Assembly (NCBI RefSeq): GCF_009811755.1
Contig: NZ_BLIV01000002.1
Span: forward strand, 117,001 to 181,000
DNA: 64,000 nucleotides
Source of the DNA: Roseobacter cerasinus
Lineage (GTDB): Bacteria; Pseudomonadota; Alphaproteobacteria; Rhodobacterales; Rhodobacteraceae
Direction: 5' to 3'
A model generated the notes under the pieces. The model saw nothing but the letters and a program-made list of their open reading frames with translations. It made no database searches and had not been told where the DNA came from. A program made the translations under genes and the position numbers. Each line of letters opens with the position of its first letter. Within the stretch, counting starts at the first letter, position 1. Below, piece after piece: positions 44,483 to 53,271 of the stretch.

Positions 44483-45691
44483 ATGCCGTCTGTGTTGGAA
44501 CTTCGTCTGTCACCGGGAGATATCCTATACCGGGAAGGGGATGACAATGAGTTCGCCTATGTGATCGAGACGGGCGCAGTTGTTCTGTATAGAACCGAGG
44601 CAGGCCAGCGGGTCTATGTTGAAAAGCGTGGTGCGGGGTCGATCATCGGCGAGCTGTCCATTCTGACAAGCCAGCCGCGCGCCGTCACAGTTGAGGCCGT
44701 TGCCCCCACAACCGTATACAGGATTTCTGCGGATCGTATCCGCCGACGCTTTGAGGAGATAGACCCGATCCTGCGCGCCTGTATCGACACCTCGATCAAC
44801 TTCGCGTCGACCTTCACGCAGCAGAAGGCGAGATCAGCCGCCGACGCGCCTGTTGCCGCAAGCACCTTGCGCGATGCGGGCAAACTGATTGAAGAGTTCA
44901 GGCTGGAAACCGACATTCTGCGGGGGCTCGACCGGGAGGAGTTCTCCCTTCTGTTTCAGCCGATTGTGGAGCTGTCTGACAGTCGCATTGTCGGATGCGA
45001 GGCCTTGATGCGATGGCGCCACCCGGTCCTCGACAACGTCTCGCCGGAGCATTTTATCCGCATTGCCGAGAAAACAGGATCCATCAAGCAGTTGACCGAG
45101 TTTGCCATCATTGATGGTTGCGCCACGCTGAAACGCCTCAAGGCGCTTGACGCCTGCCCGGAGGGGTTTTTCCTGTCGATCAATGTCTCCGGGAAAGACA
45201 TCGGGCGGCGGGGCTTTATCGACTTCCTCGGCTTCACTTTGGAGGCAAACGATCTGTCACCCGAGGATGTGAAGCTTGAGATCACTGAAACCGCGCTCAT
45301 CCCCGATGTGGCTATCGCGGATAAGAACCTCAAGCAGTTACATGACCTTGGATGCGGGATCTCCATCGACGACTTTGGAACCGGGCATTCCAACTTCGCC
45401 TACCTCAAGTCGCTGCCGCTCACCTCGCTCAAGATCGATCGGGCGTTCGCGGGTGACGCGCATAGCAACCCGGTGTCACAAAGCATCGTGAAGCTGCTGA
45501 TCAAGCTTGGCAAAGATCTTGACGTCGATATCATCGCGGAAGGGGTGGAAACATCCGATGATGTTGCAACGCTGCGCAGCCTCGGGTGCCGGTTTGCCCA
45601 AGGGTATTATTATCATAAGCCAATCCCCGAGAGTGAGCTGGCTTCGGTGATCTCCGATCCTGGTGCCCGGTTAAACCTGGCGTCCGCCTGA
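44483..45691 (+). CDS. Cyclic-nucleotide-binding domain fused to a c-di-GMP phosphodiesterase (EAL)
   Basis: 402 residues. Residues about 8-115 are a Crp-type cNMP-binding fold (LSPGDILYREGDDNEFAYVIETG, GSIIGELSILTSQPRAVTVEA, TTVYRISADRIRRRFEEI). Residues about 150-395 are an EAL domain: CEALMRWRHP (EAL motif), SINVSG, ITETALIP, SIDDFGTGHSNFAYLKSLP (DDFGTG), KID and IIAEGVET are all present, so it should hydrolyse c-di-GMP. A short coiled linker joins them. There is no GGDEF domain. It may link cAMP/cGMP or another ligand to biofilm control, by inference. Confidence 0.93.
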   Translation: MPSVLELRLSPGDILYREGDDNEFAYVIETGAVVLYRTEAGQRVYVEKRGAGSIIGELSILTSQPRAVTVEAVAPTTVYRISADRIRRRFEEIDPILRACIDTSINFASTFTQQKARSAADAPVAASTLRDAGKLIEEFRLETDILRGLDREEFSLLFQPIVELSDSRIVGCEALMRWRHPVLDNVSPEHFIRIAEKTGSIKQLTEFAIIDGCATLKRLKALDACPEGFFLSINVSGKDIGRRGFIDFLGFTLEANDLSPEDVKLEITETALIPDVAIADKNLKQLHDLGCGISIDDFGTGHSNFAYLKSLPLTSLKIDRAFAGDAHSNPVSQSIVKLLIKLGKDLDVDIIAEGVETSDDVATLRSLGCRFAQGYYYHKPIPESELASVISDPGARLNLASA

Positions 45692-45784
45692 GCTGCGCAT
45701 CGCTAGCGCTGGTCAACTGAACAGTCCAGACACCACCAGCCGACCCCCGCGTGCAGCCTTTGCGATTGGGATCCAGCGCAGGTG

Positions 45785-45825
45785 ATGAAACCACCGCCCG
45801 GCTGGCCTGCCCGGCGGTGGTTCAT
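45785..45825. terminator. Bidirectional terminator between the EAL and SRPBCC genes
   Basis: ATGAAACCACCGCC (45785-45798) pairs with GGCGGTGGTTCAT (45813-45825) with one bulged A. It sits between a plus-strand and a minus-strand gene end, with short A/T-rich flanks, so it can serve both. Confidence 0.7.
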
Positions 45826-45855
45826 GTCTTCGGTTCAGATGTGCAGGCCGACCTT

Positions 45856-46281
45856 TTATGCAGGCACCGGCTCATGCAACACGGCACGCATCTGGCCAAG
45901 ATGCTCGTCCCAGCCCTTGTCGAGCGAGAGCACCACGCCAAACCCCTCTGCGGTTGCAGGCAAGCCCGAATGCTCCAGCGACAGTTGCGTACCACCTGTG
46001 ACTTCGCTCAATGTCCACTTCACGAGGCTCACCGCATCGCCCATCGGCTTCACCGAAAAGGTATGTTCGAGGTATTCCGGTGGGCGCGCCACCTTGACCT
46101 CGCCCCAGATCAGCAGATCTCCACTGGTGGCGCCATGCATTTCCAGCCTCTGACCTTCGGTTAGTGCTTGCTTGGGAGGATGAAACCATTTGGCCAGATG
46201 TTCCGGCTCCGTCAGGAAGGCCCAGACCTCGGCGCGGGTGGCTTTCAAGAAGATCGTCTTACGCAATACGGGAGCTGTCAT
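45856..46281 (-). CDS. SRPBCC (AHSA1-like) domain protein
   Basis: 141 residues of the Bet v1-like/AHSA1 fold: VLRKTIFLKATRAEVWAFLTEPEHLAKWFHPP, LEMHGATSGDLLIWGEVKVARPPEYLEHTFSV and GWDEHLGQMRAVLHEPVP. Such proteins often pair with ArsR-type regulators and are thought to bind hydrophobic ligands or act as co-regulators. It is coupled to the ArsR gene by ATGA. Confidence 0.87.
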   Translation of the reverse strand: MTAPVLRKTIFLKATRAEVWAFLTEPEHLAKWFHPPKQALTEGQRLEMHGATSGDLLIWGEVKVARPPEYLEHTFSVKPMGDAVSLVKWTLSEVTGGTQLSLEHSGLPATAEGFGVVLSLDKGWDEHLGQMRAVLHEPVPA

Positions 46282-46595
46282 TTTCTGTCCTTTTCAATTT
46301 CAGTTTTGAGTGTGGCAAGGCGGTCGTCCCAGAAGATGTCGAAGTATTTCAACCAGTCCATCACGGGGTCTATGCCTTGGGGGTTGAGCGCATTGATGCG
46401 CTCCCGCCCGCTGGTGCGGGTGGTGATCAGCCCGCCATCGCTGAGCACGGTCAGGTGCTTTTTAACGGCGGCGCGGGTCATATCGAAGTTTTCAGCGACC
46501 TCGGCGATGGTGAGGTCGCAGTCGCGCAACATCACCAGGATGTCGCGGCGTGTCGGGTCCGCAAGTGCGCGGAAGGTGGATTGAACCTGGGGCAT
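46278..46595 (-). CDS. ArsR-family winged-helix regulator
   Basis: 105 residues: STFRALADPTRRDILVMLRDCDLTIAEVAENFDMTRAAVKKHLTVLSDGGLITTRTSGRE is the winged helix. Only one Cys is present, so the metal-sensor sites of classical ArsR/SmtB proteins are absent; this is the metal-independent type that partners SRPBCC genes. Tandem dyads at 46611-46651 lie just upstream of its start. Confidence 0.92.
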   Translation of the reverse strand: MPQVQSTFRALADPTRRDILVMLRDCDLTIAEVAENFDMTRAAVKKHLTVLSDGGLITTRTSGRERINALNPQGIDPVMDWLKYFDIFWDDRLATLKTEIEKDRK

Positions 46596-46610
46596 AAGCG
46601 CTCCTAAAGT

Positions 46611-46651
46611 GATACCTTATGGTATCTCTTTTATGATACTAAATAGTATCA
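46611..46651. promoter_or_regulatory. Tandem operator-like dyads upstream of the ArsR gene
   Basis: GATACC (46611-46616) TTAT GGTATC (46621-46626), and TGATACT (46634-46640) AAAT AGTATCA (46645-46651). The two dyads share the GATAC half-site and are 24 bp centre to centre. They begin 15 bp before the ArsR start codon in an AT-rich island inside GC-rich DNA. This is the expected layout for autorepression. Confidence 0.75.
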
Positions 46652-46688
46652 CGTCAAGGCTTTATGTTTCGCGCCCGAAATCGCCCGA

Positions 46689-47336
46689 TCAGAACGGTGG
46701 GTTGGTCCTTATTTTCATGGAGCGGCCGCCCTGCGGATGCTTGAACCGCAGCTCCTGACTGTGCAGCATCAGGCGCGGAAAGTCGCGGGCCGCGCCTGTG
46801 GCATAGAAGGGGTCGCCCAGAATCGGGTGTCCCAGTGCCATCATATGCACCCGCAGCTGGTGGCTTCGCCCGGTCTTGGGCTGCAACCGCACGCGGGCAG
46901 TCTCGCCTTCATCCTTCAGCACCCGCCAGTCTGTTTGAGCGGGCTTTCCGGTCTCGTGATCGACTTTTTGTAGCGGTCGATTGGGCCAGTCTACAATCAG
47001 CGGCAGATCGACAGTGCCGGTTTTCTGGGCCGGCACGCCCCAGACCCGCGCCACATAAGTCTTCTGGGTCATGCGTTTTTCGAACTGCAGGCCAAGATGA
47101 CGCTGCGCATGCCGCGTGAGCGCGAAGATCATCACGCCGGAGGTGTCCCGGTCGAGCCGATGCACCAGCAACGCATCGGGGAAGGCGGCTTGTATCCGCG
47201 ACAGCAAGCAGTCTGCCAGCTCAGGCCCTTTGCCCGGCACCGACAGAAGCCCCGCGGGCTTGTCCACAAGCAGGACCTCCGCATCTTCGTGCAGGATCAC
47301 CAGCGGGTCCTGAGGCGGGGAATAGACGACACTCAT
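46689..47336 (-). CDS. RluA-family pseudouridine synthase
   Basis: 215 residues. LLVDKPAGLLSVPG starts the RluA core; the catalytic Asp is in LLVHRLDRDTSGVMIFALTR; GRSHQLRVHMMALGHPILGDPFYA and LMLHSQELRFKHP are the RluA C-terminal motifs. No S4 domain, so it resembles the short RluA/TruC forms modifying 23S rRNA and tRNA. It is preceded by the family A hairpin and probably has its own promoter. Confidence 0.9.
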   Translation of the reverse strand: MSVVYSPPQDPLVILHEDAEVLLVDKPAGLLSVPGKGPELADCLLSRIQAAFPDALLVHRLDRDTSGVMIFALTRHAQRHLGLQFEKRMTQKTYVARVWGVPAQKTGTVDLPLIVDWPNRPLQKVDHETGKPAQTDWRVLKDEGETARVRLQPKTGRSHQLRVHMMALGHPILGDPFYATGAARDFPRLMLHSQELRFKHPQGGRSMKIRTNPPF

Positions 47337-47390
47337 GTCGCCTGCTCGCAGATGAAGCGAGTACGTGCAACCCTAAGCGCCCCTGGCGGA

Positions 47391-47468
47391 GGCGGCGGCC
47401 TGAAGCCCGCCGAACCTGCCAACCACACCGGTATGGTCCAGCAGGTGCGGTGGGCTTTCAGGCCACCG
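47391..47468. repeat. Long inverted repeat, family A copy 2
   Basis: The left arm GGCGGCCTGAAGCCCGCC then GAACCTGCC (47394-47420) faces the right arm GCAGGTGCGGTGGGCTTT then CAGGCCACCGC (47441-47469) across about 20 bp. It directly follows the stop of the last gene in the demethylation operon (minus strand), so it may stabilise or end that mRNA. It shares the arms of 11486-11564. Confidence 0.75.
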
Positions 47469-47473
47469 CTGTC

Positions 47474-49918
47474 TCAGGCTTTCACGCGCTCGGATTTGGG
47501 ATCGTACATCGGCTTAAGCGACGCCTCTGCCTTGACCCGCGTGCCCGCCACGTCGATCTCATAGGTGGAGGCCAGCACTTCTGCTGCCGTCTCGCCTGCG
47601 CAGGGCACATAGCCCAGCCCCATCGCACCGCCGAGCGTGTGACCGTACGCGCCGGACGCCAGGTAGCCCACGATCTCACCATCCCGCAGCACTGGCTCAT
47701 TGTGATAGAGCAGCGGTTCCGGATCGGTCAGCTTGAACTGCAGCAGGCGGTTCTTAAGCCCCTCGTCCTTCTTGCGCAGCACCGCGTCACGGCCGATGAA
47801 GTCCGGCTTGTCGGTCTTCACAGCAAAACCAAGGCCCGCCTCCAACACGTGATCCTCGCAGGTGATGTCGTGCCCGAAGTGGCGGAAGCCTTTCTCCATC
47901 CGGCAACTGTCCATCATATGCATTCCGCAAAGCTTGAGGTTGAGATCCGCGCCCGCCTCGATCAACGTCTCGCAGACATGCGCGGCCATCTCGGAGGAAA
48001 CATAGACCTCCCACCCGAGCTCACCCACATAAGTCACCCGGTGCACCCGCGCGAGTCCCATGCCGATCTCGATCTCCTGCGCGGTGCCGAAGGGGTTCAC
48101 TTCGTTGGAGAAATCATTGGGCGAGACCAGGTTGAGCAGCGCGCGCGAGTTCGGCCCCATGACCGCCAGCACAGCTTCGCCTGCGGTCACATTGGTGATC
48201 ACCACGTTGAAGTCACCCACATGGCGGCGCAGCCAAGTCTCATCGGCCAGGCGCGTCGCGGCCGGTGTCACCACAAGATAGGCCGTCTCGGACACGCGCG
48301 TGACGGTGACGTCCGCCTCAATCCCACCTGTCGGGTTCAGGAACTGGGTGTAGACGATCTTGCCCACCGGCACGTCATATTGCCCGCCGCCGACGTAGTT
48401 CATGAAGGCCGTCGCATCCTTGCCTTCGACCCGGATCTTCCCGAAGGAGGACATGTCATACATGCCCACATTGTTGCGGATCGCGGTGTGTTCTTCGGCA
48501 ATGTTGTTGAAGAAGCTCTGCCGCTTCCAGCTGTACTCGTACTCCGGCGTCTGGGTCGGCTTGGCGATCCAGTTGGGGCGCTCCCAGCCTGCAAATTCGC
48601 CCATAACCGCGCCGCGATCCAGGAACTGCCAATAGACGGGCGAGCGGCGGATACCCCGCGCGGTCTCCTTCTGGCGGAAGGGGAAATGATCCTGATAGAG
48701 CAGGCCCAGCGTCTCCTTGGAGCGTTCGAAGAGATAGGTCTTGTTGCCTTGGAAGGTTTCCATTCGGGAAATGTCGACGTCGCCCAGGTCAAACGGCTTC
48801 TCGCCACCTTCCATCCACTGTGCCAGCGCCATTCCTGCACCACCCGCAGACTGAATGCCGATGGAGTTGAAACCTGCCGCCACCCAGAAGTTATCCAGCT
48901 CTGGCGCGAGGCCCAGATGATAGGAATCATCCGGTGTGAAGCTTTCAGGACCGTTGAAGAAGGTGTGGATGCCTGCTTCGGCCAGCATGGGCAAACGTTC
49001 AACGGCAGCCTCCAGGATCGGTTCGAAGTGGTCAAAATCCTCGGGCAGTTGGTCGAACTCAAAATCCGCCGGGATGCCTTCCATCCCCCAGGGCTTGGCG
49101 TTCGGCTCAAAGGCGCCCAGCAGCATCTTGCCCGCATCCTCCTTATAATACGCGCATTCGTCCGGCACCCGCAGCACCGGCAGTTGCTTCAACCCCTCAA
49201 TGGCCTCGGTCACGATATAGAAGTGCTCGCAGGCGTGCAGCGGCACGTTCACGCCCGCCATGCGGCCCACCTCATGGGCCCACATGCCACCACAGTTCAC
49301 GACCATATCAGCCGTGATATGGCCACTTTCGCCACCCTGCTCCCAGTCGACACCGGTCACGCGGCGACCTTCCTTCACGATGCGGGTGGCTTTGGTACGC
49401 TCGATAATCTGCGCGCCGCGTTGCCGTGCACCCTTGGCCAGCGCTAGCGCGATGTTCGCCGGATCACCCTGACCATCCTTGTCGAGGTAGACCGCCCCGG
49501 TAACCCCCTTGATATTCAGATGCTCATAGCGTGTCTTTACCTCGGAGGGCGAGATTTCCTCGACCTCCACACCAAAGGCCCGCGCCATGGCCGCTTGGCG
49601 GTAGATCTCTTCGCGCCGCTCTTCGGTCAGCGCAACGGTGATCGAGCCACAGCGCTTGAAGCCCGTGGCCACGCCGGTTTCTTCTTCAAGGCTGCCATAA
49701 AGCTCCTGAGAATACTTCGCCAGCTTGGTTGTGTTCTTCGTCGCGCGCAGCTGGGCGATCAGGCCAGCCGCGTGCCATGTGGTGCCGGAGGTCAGCTGCT
49801 TGCGCTCCAGCAGGACCACATCCTTCCATCCCAGTTTGGTCAGGTGATAGGCGACGGAGCAGCCAATCACCCCTCCCCCGATGATGACAACGCGCGCGTT
49901 AGACGGTGGCAGAGCCAT
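47474..49918 (-). CDS. FAD-dependent dimethylglycine/sarcosine dehydrogenase-like protein (DAO + GcvT)
   Basis: 814 residues. The N-terminal DAO domain begins ARVVIIGGGVIGCSVAYHL; TSGTTWHAAGL has His49 at the position that binds FAD covalently in dimethylglycine dehydrogenase. The C-terminal half is a GcvT-type tetrahydrofolate domain (IRNNVGMYDMSSFGKIRVEGKDATAF, YVGELGWEVYVSSE, GYLASGAYGHTLGGAMGLGYV). It should oxidise an N-methylglycine and pass the methyl carbon to THF as methylene-THF. It is the last gene of the operon after the homocysteine methyltransferase. ATG at 49918 was chosen because the FAD motif starts 8 residues later. Confidence 0.9.
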   Translation of the reverse strand: MALPPSNARVVIIGGGVIGCSVAYHLTKLGWKDVVLLERKQLTSGTTWHAAGLIAQLRATKNTTKLAKYSQELYGSLEEETGVATGFKRCGSITVALTEERREEIYRQAAMARAFGVEVEEISPSEVKTRYEHLNIKGVTGAVYLDKDGQGDPANIALALAKGARQRGAQIIERTKATRIVKEGRRVTGVDWEQGGESGHITADMVVNCGGMWAHEVGRMAGVNVPLHACEHFYIVTEAIEGLKQLPVLRVPDECAYYKEDAGKMLLGAFEPNAKPWGMEGIPADFEFDQLPEDFDHFEPILEAAVERLPMLAEAGIHTFFNGPESFTPDDSYHLGLAPELDNFWVAAGFNSIGIQSAGGAGMALAQWMEGGEKPFDLGDVDISRMETFQGNKTYLFERSKETLGLLYQDHFPFRQKETARGIRRSPVYWQFLDRGAVMGEFAGWERPNWIAKPTQTPEYEYSWKRQSFFNNIAEEHTAIRNNVGMYDMSSFGKIRVEGKDATAFMNYVGGGQYDVPVGKIVYTQFLNPTGGIEADVTVTRVSETAYLVVTPAATRLADETWLRRHVGDFNVVITNVTAGEAVLAVMGPNSRALLNLVSPNDFSNEVNPFGTAQEIEIGMGLARVHRVTYVGELGWEVYVSSEMAAHVCETLIEAGADLNLKLCGMHMMDSCRMEKGFRHFGHDITCEDHVLEAGLGFAVKTDKPDFIGRDAVLRKKDEGLKNRLLQFKLTDPEPLLYHNEPVLRDGEIVGYLASGAYGHTLGGAMGLGYVPCAGETAAEVLASTYEIDVAGTRVKAEASLKPMYDPKSERVKA

Positions 49919-49931
49919 GAGCAGTGTTCCT

Positions 49932-50822
49932 TCAAACGATGGTATGACCGACGGCTTCAAGCCGCCGAGCGAGTTCAGCGATATGGGCGGGGCTGACTTC
50001 ACAGCATCCGCCGACGATAGTTGCACCAAGGCCAATCCATTGCAGGACATAGCCAGCATAAGCACGCGGCCCCATGTCCCGCCGGGCGGTCAGCGCCTCA
50101 ACGGTTGGTTTGGCCTTGAGGAAATCTTCGGTGATCATCTCAAACGCATTGGCATAGCCGCCAAAAGGCTTGCCCAGCGGTGCGATGATCGGCAGCGCCT
50201 GGGTGACAGCTTCGGGAGCTGAGCAGTTGATCAGCACCGCATCTGCCCCGGCCGCCACCTCCAGCGCATCGGCAAGCGGTTCGTCCGAGCGGAGCTTTGT
50301 GCCATCGGTGTCGGACACGGTCAGCGACAGCCAGACTGGCAAATCTGTCGTGCGGGCACCGACCAAGGCATCCCGCGCATGGGCGACGGACGCGCAGGTC
50401 TCCAGAATGAGAACGTCGCACTCTGGCGCGAGCGCCTGCGCCACTTCGGCAAAAAGCGGCACCGCCACCTCCGCCTCCGGGTGCAGATCAGGGCGATAAC
50501 TTGCACGGAGCGGGCCGATCCCTCCCGCGATACGGCCCGCTCCGTGTGCCGCGCGTGCGGCTTTGGCCTCTGCAAGTGCTGCTGCATGCAGGGCCTCAAA
50601 ACGCCCCTCCAGAGGCGTGTCTTCCAGACGGTCGCGATGGATCGCGTAGGTGTTGGTCGTCGCAATAGTCGCGCCTGCGGCAAAGAAATCCGCATGCACG
50701 CCCTGCACCATGCCGGGGTGATCCGACATCACCTGCGTCGACCACAAAGGCGTCGGCTGATCCCCAGCGCGGTGGATCAGCTCCTGCCCCATGCCTCCGT
50801 CCAGAAGCGTGATTTGTGTCAC
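49932..50822 (-). CDS. Homocysteine S-methyltransferase, possible betaine:homocysteine methyltransferase
   Basis: 296 residues of the zinc-dependent Hcy-methyltransferase fold. ITLLDGGMGQELIHRAG is the start; zinc ligands lie in VLINCSAPE and in IVGGCCEVSPAHIAEL (Cys about 273-274). The GTG at 50822 is the likely start: it overlaps the upstream dehydrogenase stop (GTGA) and begins MTQITLLDGG. The family uses S-methylmethionine or betaine as donor. Lying between two dimethylglycine-type dehydrogenases, betaine is the most economical donor here, giving dimethylglycine to its neighbours; that is inference. Confidence 0.85.
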   Translation of the reverse strand: MTQITLLDGGMGQELIHRAGDQPTPLWSTQVMSDHPGMVQGVHADFFAAGATIATTNTYAIHRDRLEDTPLEGRFEALHAAALAEAKAARAAHGAGRIAGGIGPLRASYRPDLHPEAEVAVPLFAEVAQALAPECDVLILETCASVAHARDALVGARTTDLPVWLSLTVSDTDGTKLRSDEPLADALEVAAGADAVLINCSAPEAVTQALPIIAPLGKPFGGYANAFEMITEDFLKAKPTVEALTARRDMGPRAYAGYVLQWIGLGATIVGGCCEVSPAHIAELARRLEAVGHTIV

Positions 50823-53269
50823 GCACGGATCCTTTCGTTCTCGGGATCCCACAGCGGCTGGTCGGGTTGCACGGTCGCCTTGCAGCGCTTGCCGTAGATC
50901 TCGACCTCGATCTCTGTGCCAGGCTCCGTCAGATCCTTGCGCAGCATGCCAAGGGCCACGGATTTGTTGATCCGGTAGCCCCAGTCACCCGATGTGGTCT
51001 CGCCCACAACCTCGTCACCGACAAACAGCGGCGACATATACGGCGCGTCCTGATCGCCCGCATCAACCGTCAGCGTGACGAACTGCTTCTTCACACCTTG
51101 CTGCTTTTCGCTGAGCAGTGCGGCCTTGCCGATGAAGTCCTGCGGCTTGTCGAAACGGATGAACCGCTCCATCCCACCTTCGAGCAGGGAATAATCAGTC
51201 GACAGATCCCCCTTCCAGCTGCGGTAACCCTTCTCGACCCGCATGGAGTTGAGCGCGTACATGCCAAACGGCGTGGCCCCCGCATCACGGATAGCCGTAT
51301 ACACGGCGGCGCTGTCCTCGAAGGAGGTGTGCACCTCCCAACCCAGCTCGCCCGCAAAGGAAATGCGGAAGAGCTTGGCCGGCTTGCCCGCGACAGTCGC
51401 TTCCTGAATGGTCAGCCATCCGGTGGAGAGATCCGCATCGGTCAATCCCGCCAACATCTCGCGCGATTTCGGCCCGGTCAGCAGGTGTGTCGACCACTCC
51501 TTGGTGATGTCGGTCATCGTGAGCGATCCATCGGCGGGCAGGCGGCTTTGCAGGAACTCAAAGTCATGCCATTGCGCCACAGCCGCAGTCATCAGCCAGA
51601 AGTCATCTTCGCCCCAGCGAATAATGGTCACTTCGGTCACGATCTTGCCACGGCTGTCGGTGAAATAACCCAGGTTCATACGGCCCGCTTTGGGCAGCGC
51701 GCCTGCGATCTGGCCGCGCAGCCATTCTGCCGCGCCCTCACCGCTGAGCGTGTAACGCGAGAACCCCGGCATATCGAGCACACCGGCACCATCGCGCACG
51801 GCCTCGACCTCTTCTTTCACGCGCACCGCCCAAGGACCGTTGCGGTCCCATGTCTCGGTTGCTTCCTCGGAGGTGTCGTCACCGTCCTTAGCAAACCAGT
51901 TCGCCCGCTCCCAGCCGTTGTACGCGCCCATCTGACCGCCATCGGCCAAGAGCCGCTCGTGGTTCGGCGAAAGCTTCTTGTCACGCCCGGCAGGCCATTC
52001 GTGATGCGGGAAGTGCATCGCGTATTCGTGGCCATAGGTTTCCAGCGCCTTCGACAGGCAATAGTCGTGATCCGCATAATCGGTGTAGCGGCGCGGATCG
52101 ACGGCCCACATATCCAGCTCGGTCTCGCCGTGCATAATCCATTCGGAGAGGCATTTGCCAGCGCCACCGCCCTGCGCGATGCCGAAGGTGAAGGAGTGCG
52201 CCTCAAAGGCGTTCTTCACGCCTGGCATCGGGCCAATCATCGGCAACCCGTCGGGGGCGTATGGAATCGGTCCGTTGATGTTGCGGCCAACCCCGGCGGT
52301 GCCGAGCGCCGGCACCCGCTCCATCGCGTCTTCGATGTAAAACTCCAGCCGCTCCAGATCGTCCGGGTAGAGCTGGAAGGAGAAGTCTTCCGGCATTGGA
52401 TCGTCCGGCGTGACCCAATGCGCCTTGCAGTTGCGCTCATACGGCCCGAGGTTCAGACCGTTCTTATCCTGCCGCAGGTAATAGCTGATGTCCACGTCGC
52501 GGATCATCGGCATCTTGTGGCCCTTTTCCTTGGTCCACTCAGCGAGTTCAGGGATCTCATCGGTCAGGAAATACTGGTGGGACATCACCACCATCGGCAC
52601 GGTGCGCCCGCCGAAGGGCTTGAACATCTCGCCCACGCGCTGCGCGTAGTACCCCGCACAGTTCGCCACATATTCGCAGCGGATCTCACCCTTCTCGGTC
52701 TTCACGATCCACTCGTCGCCGTCGCGGTCGATGCCGATCACGGGGCAGAACCGCTCAATCCGCCCGCCTGCATCGCGCGCGCCCTTGGCCAGCGCCTGGG
52801 TCAGCTGTGCCGGGTCGATGTCGCCATCAAGCGGGTCCCACAGACCACCTTCGAGATCATGGATCTCCATGAAGGGGTTGTACTCGCGCAGCTCTTCCGG
52901 CGTGCAGATGTCCATCTCCAGCCCTTGGTAACGCGCCTGCGACGCGACCTTCTCGAACTCCATCATGCGGTCTTTGGAGTGCGCAAGCCGCACCGCACCG
53001 GTGACGTGGTAGTTCATCGGATAGTCCACATCCTTGGCGAGGGTGCGGTACATGGCCAACGAATAGCGCTGCATGTTCATCACGGCCCAGTTGGGCGCGA
53101 AGTTCGGGCAGTTGCCCGCCGCGTGCCAGGTGGAACCCGCGGTCAGCTCGTTTTTCTCCAGCAGCACACAGTCGGTCCAGCCCGCTTTGGCCAGGTGATA
53201 AAGCGTCGAGGTGCCGACCACCCCGCCGCCGATGATGACAACCCGCGCTGTCGTTGGAAAATCTGACAT
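50819..53269 (-). CDS. Second FAD-dependent dimethylglycine/sarcosine dehydrogenase-like protein (DAO + GcvT)
   Basis: 816 residues, paralogous to the gene at 47474. VVIIGGGVVGTSTLYHLAKAGW binds FAD, TAGSTWHAAGNCPNFAPNW has His49 at the covalent-FAD position, and the GcvT half runs from about residue 440 (VLDMPGFSRYTLSGEGAAEWLRG, FAGELGWEVHTSFEDSA, GETTSGDWGYRINKSVALGML). Differences from the other copy are large, so the two probably act on different N-methyl substrates, for example dimethylglycine and sarcosine. It begins 2 bp after the GFA gene stop. Confidence 0.9.
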   Translation of the reverse strand: MSDFPTTARVVIIGGGVVGTSTLYHLAKAGWTDCVLLEKNELTAGSTWHAAGNCPNFAPNWAVMNMQRYSLAMYRTLAKDVDYPMNYHVTGAVRLAHSKDRMMEFEKVASQARYQGLEMDICTPEELREYNPFMEIHDLEGGLWDPLDGDIDPAQLTQALAKGARDAGGRIERFCPVIGIDRDGDEWIVKTEKGEIRCEYVANCAGYYAQRVGEMFKPFGGRTVPMVVMSHQYFLTDEIPELAEWTKEKGHKMPMIRDVDISYYLRQDKNGLNLGPYERNCKAHWVTPDDPMPEDFSFQLYPDDLERLEFYIEDAMERVPALGTAGVGRNINGPIPYAPDGLPMIGPMPGVKNAFEAHSFTFGIAQGGGAGKCLSEWIMHGETELDMWAVDPRRYTDYADHDYCLSKALETYGHEYAMHFPHHEWPAGRDKKLSPNHERLLADGGQMGAYNGWERANWFAKDGDDTSEEATETWDRNGPWAVRVKEEVEAVRDGAGVLDMPGFSRYTLSGEGAAEWLRGQIAGALPKAGRMNLGYFTDSRGKIVTEVTIIRWGEDDFWLMTAAVAQWHDFEFLQSRLPADGSLTMTDITKEWSTHLLTGPKSREMLAGLTDADLSTGWLTIQEATVAGKPAKLFRISFAGELGWEVHTSFEDSAAVYTAIRDAGATPFGMYALNSMRVEKGYRSWKGDLSTDYSLLEGGMERFIRFDKPQDFIGKAALLSEKQQGVKKQFVTLTVDAGDQDAPYMSPLFVGDEVVGETTSGDWGYRINKSVALGMLRKDLTEPGTEIEVEIYGKRCKATVQPDQPLWDPENERIRA

Positions 53270-53271
53270 AA

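Noticed and set aside
47450-49447. A 665-codon plus-strand frame opposite the first dehydrogenase of the operon
   Set aside because: Antisense shadow with no recognisable domain or ribosome-binding site; the minus-strand gene has full DAO and GcvT motifs.
50816-53266. An open frame of 816 codons on the plus strand opposite the second dimethylglycine-dehydrogenase-like gene
   Set aside because: It exactly shadows the real gene; composition is Arg/His/Pro/Leu-rich without domains, as expected from antisense reading of GC-rich codons.
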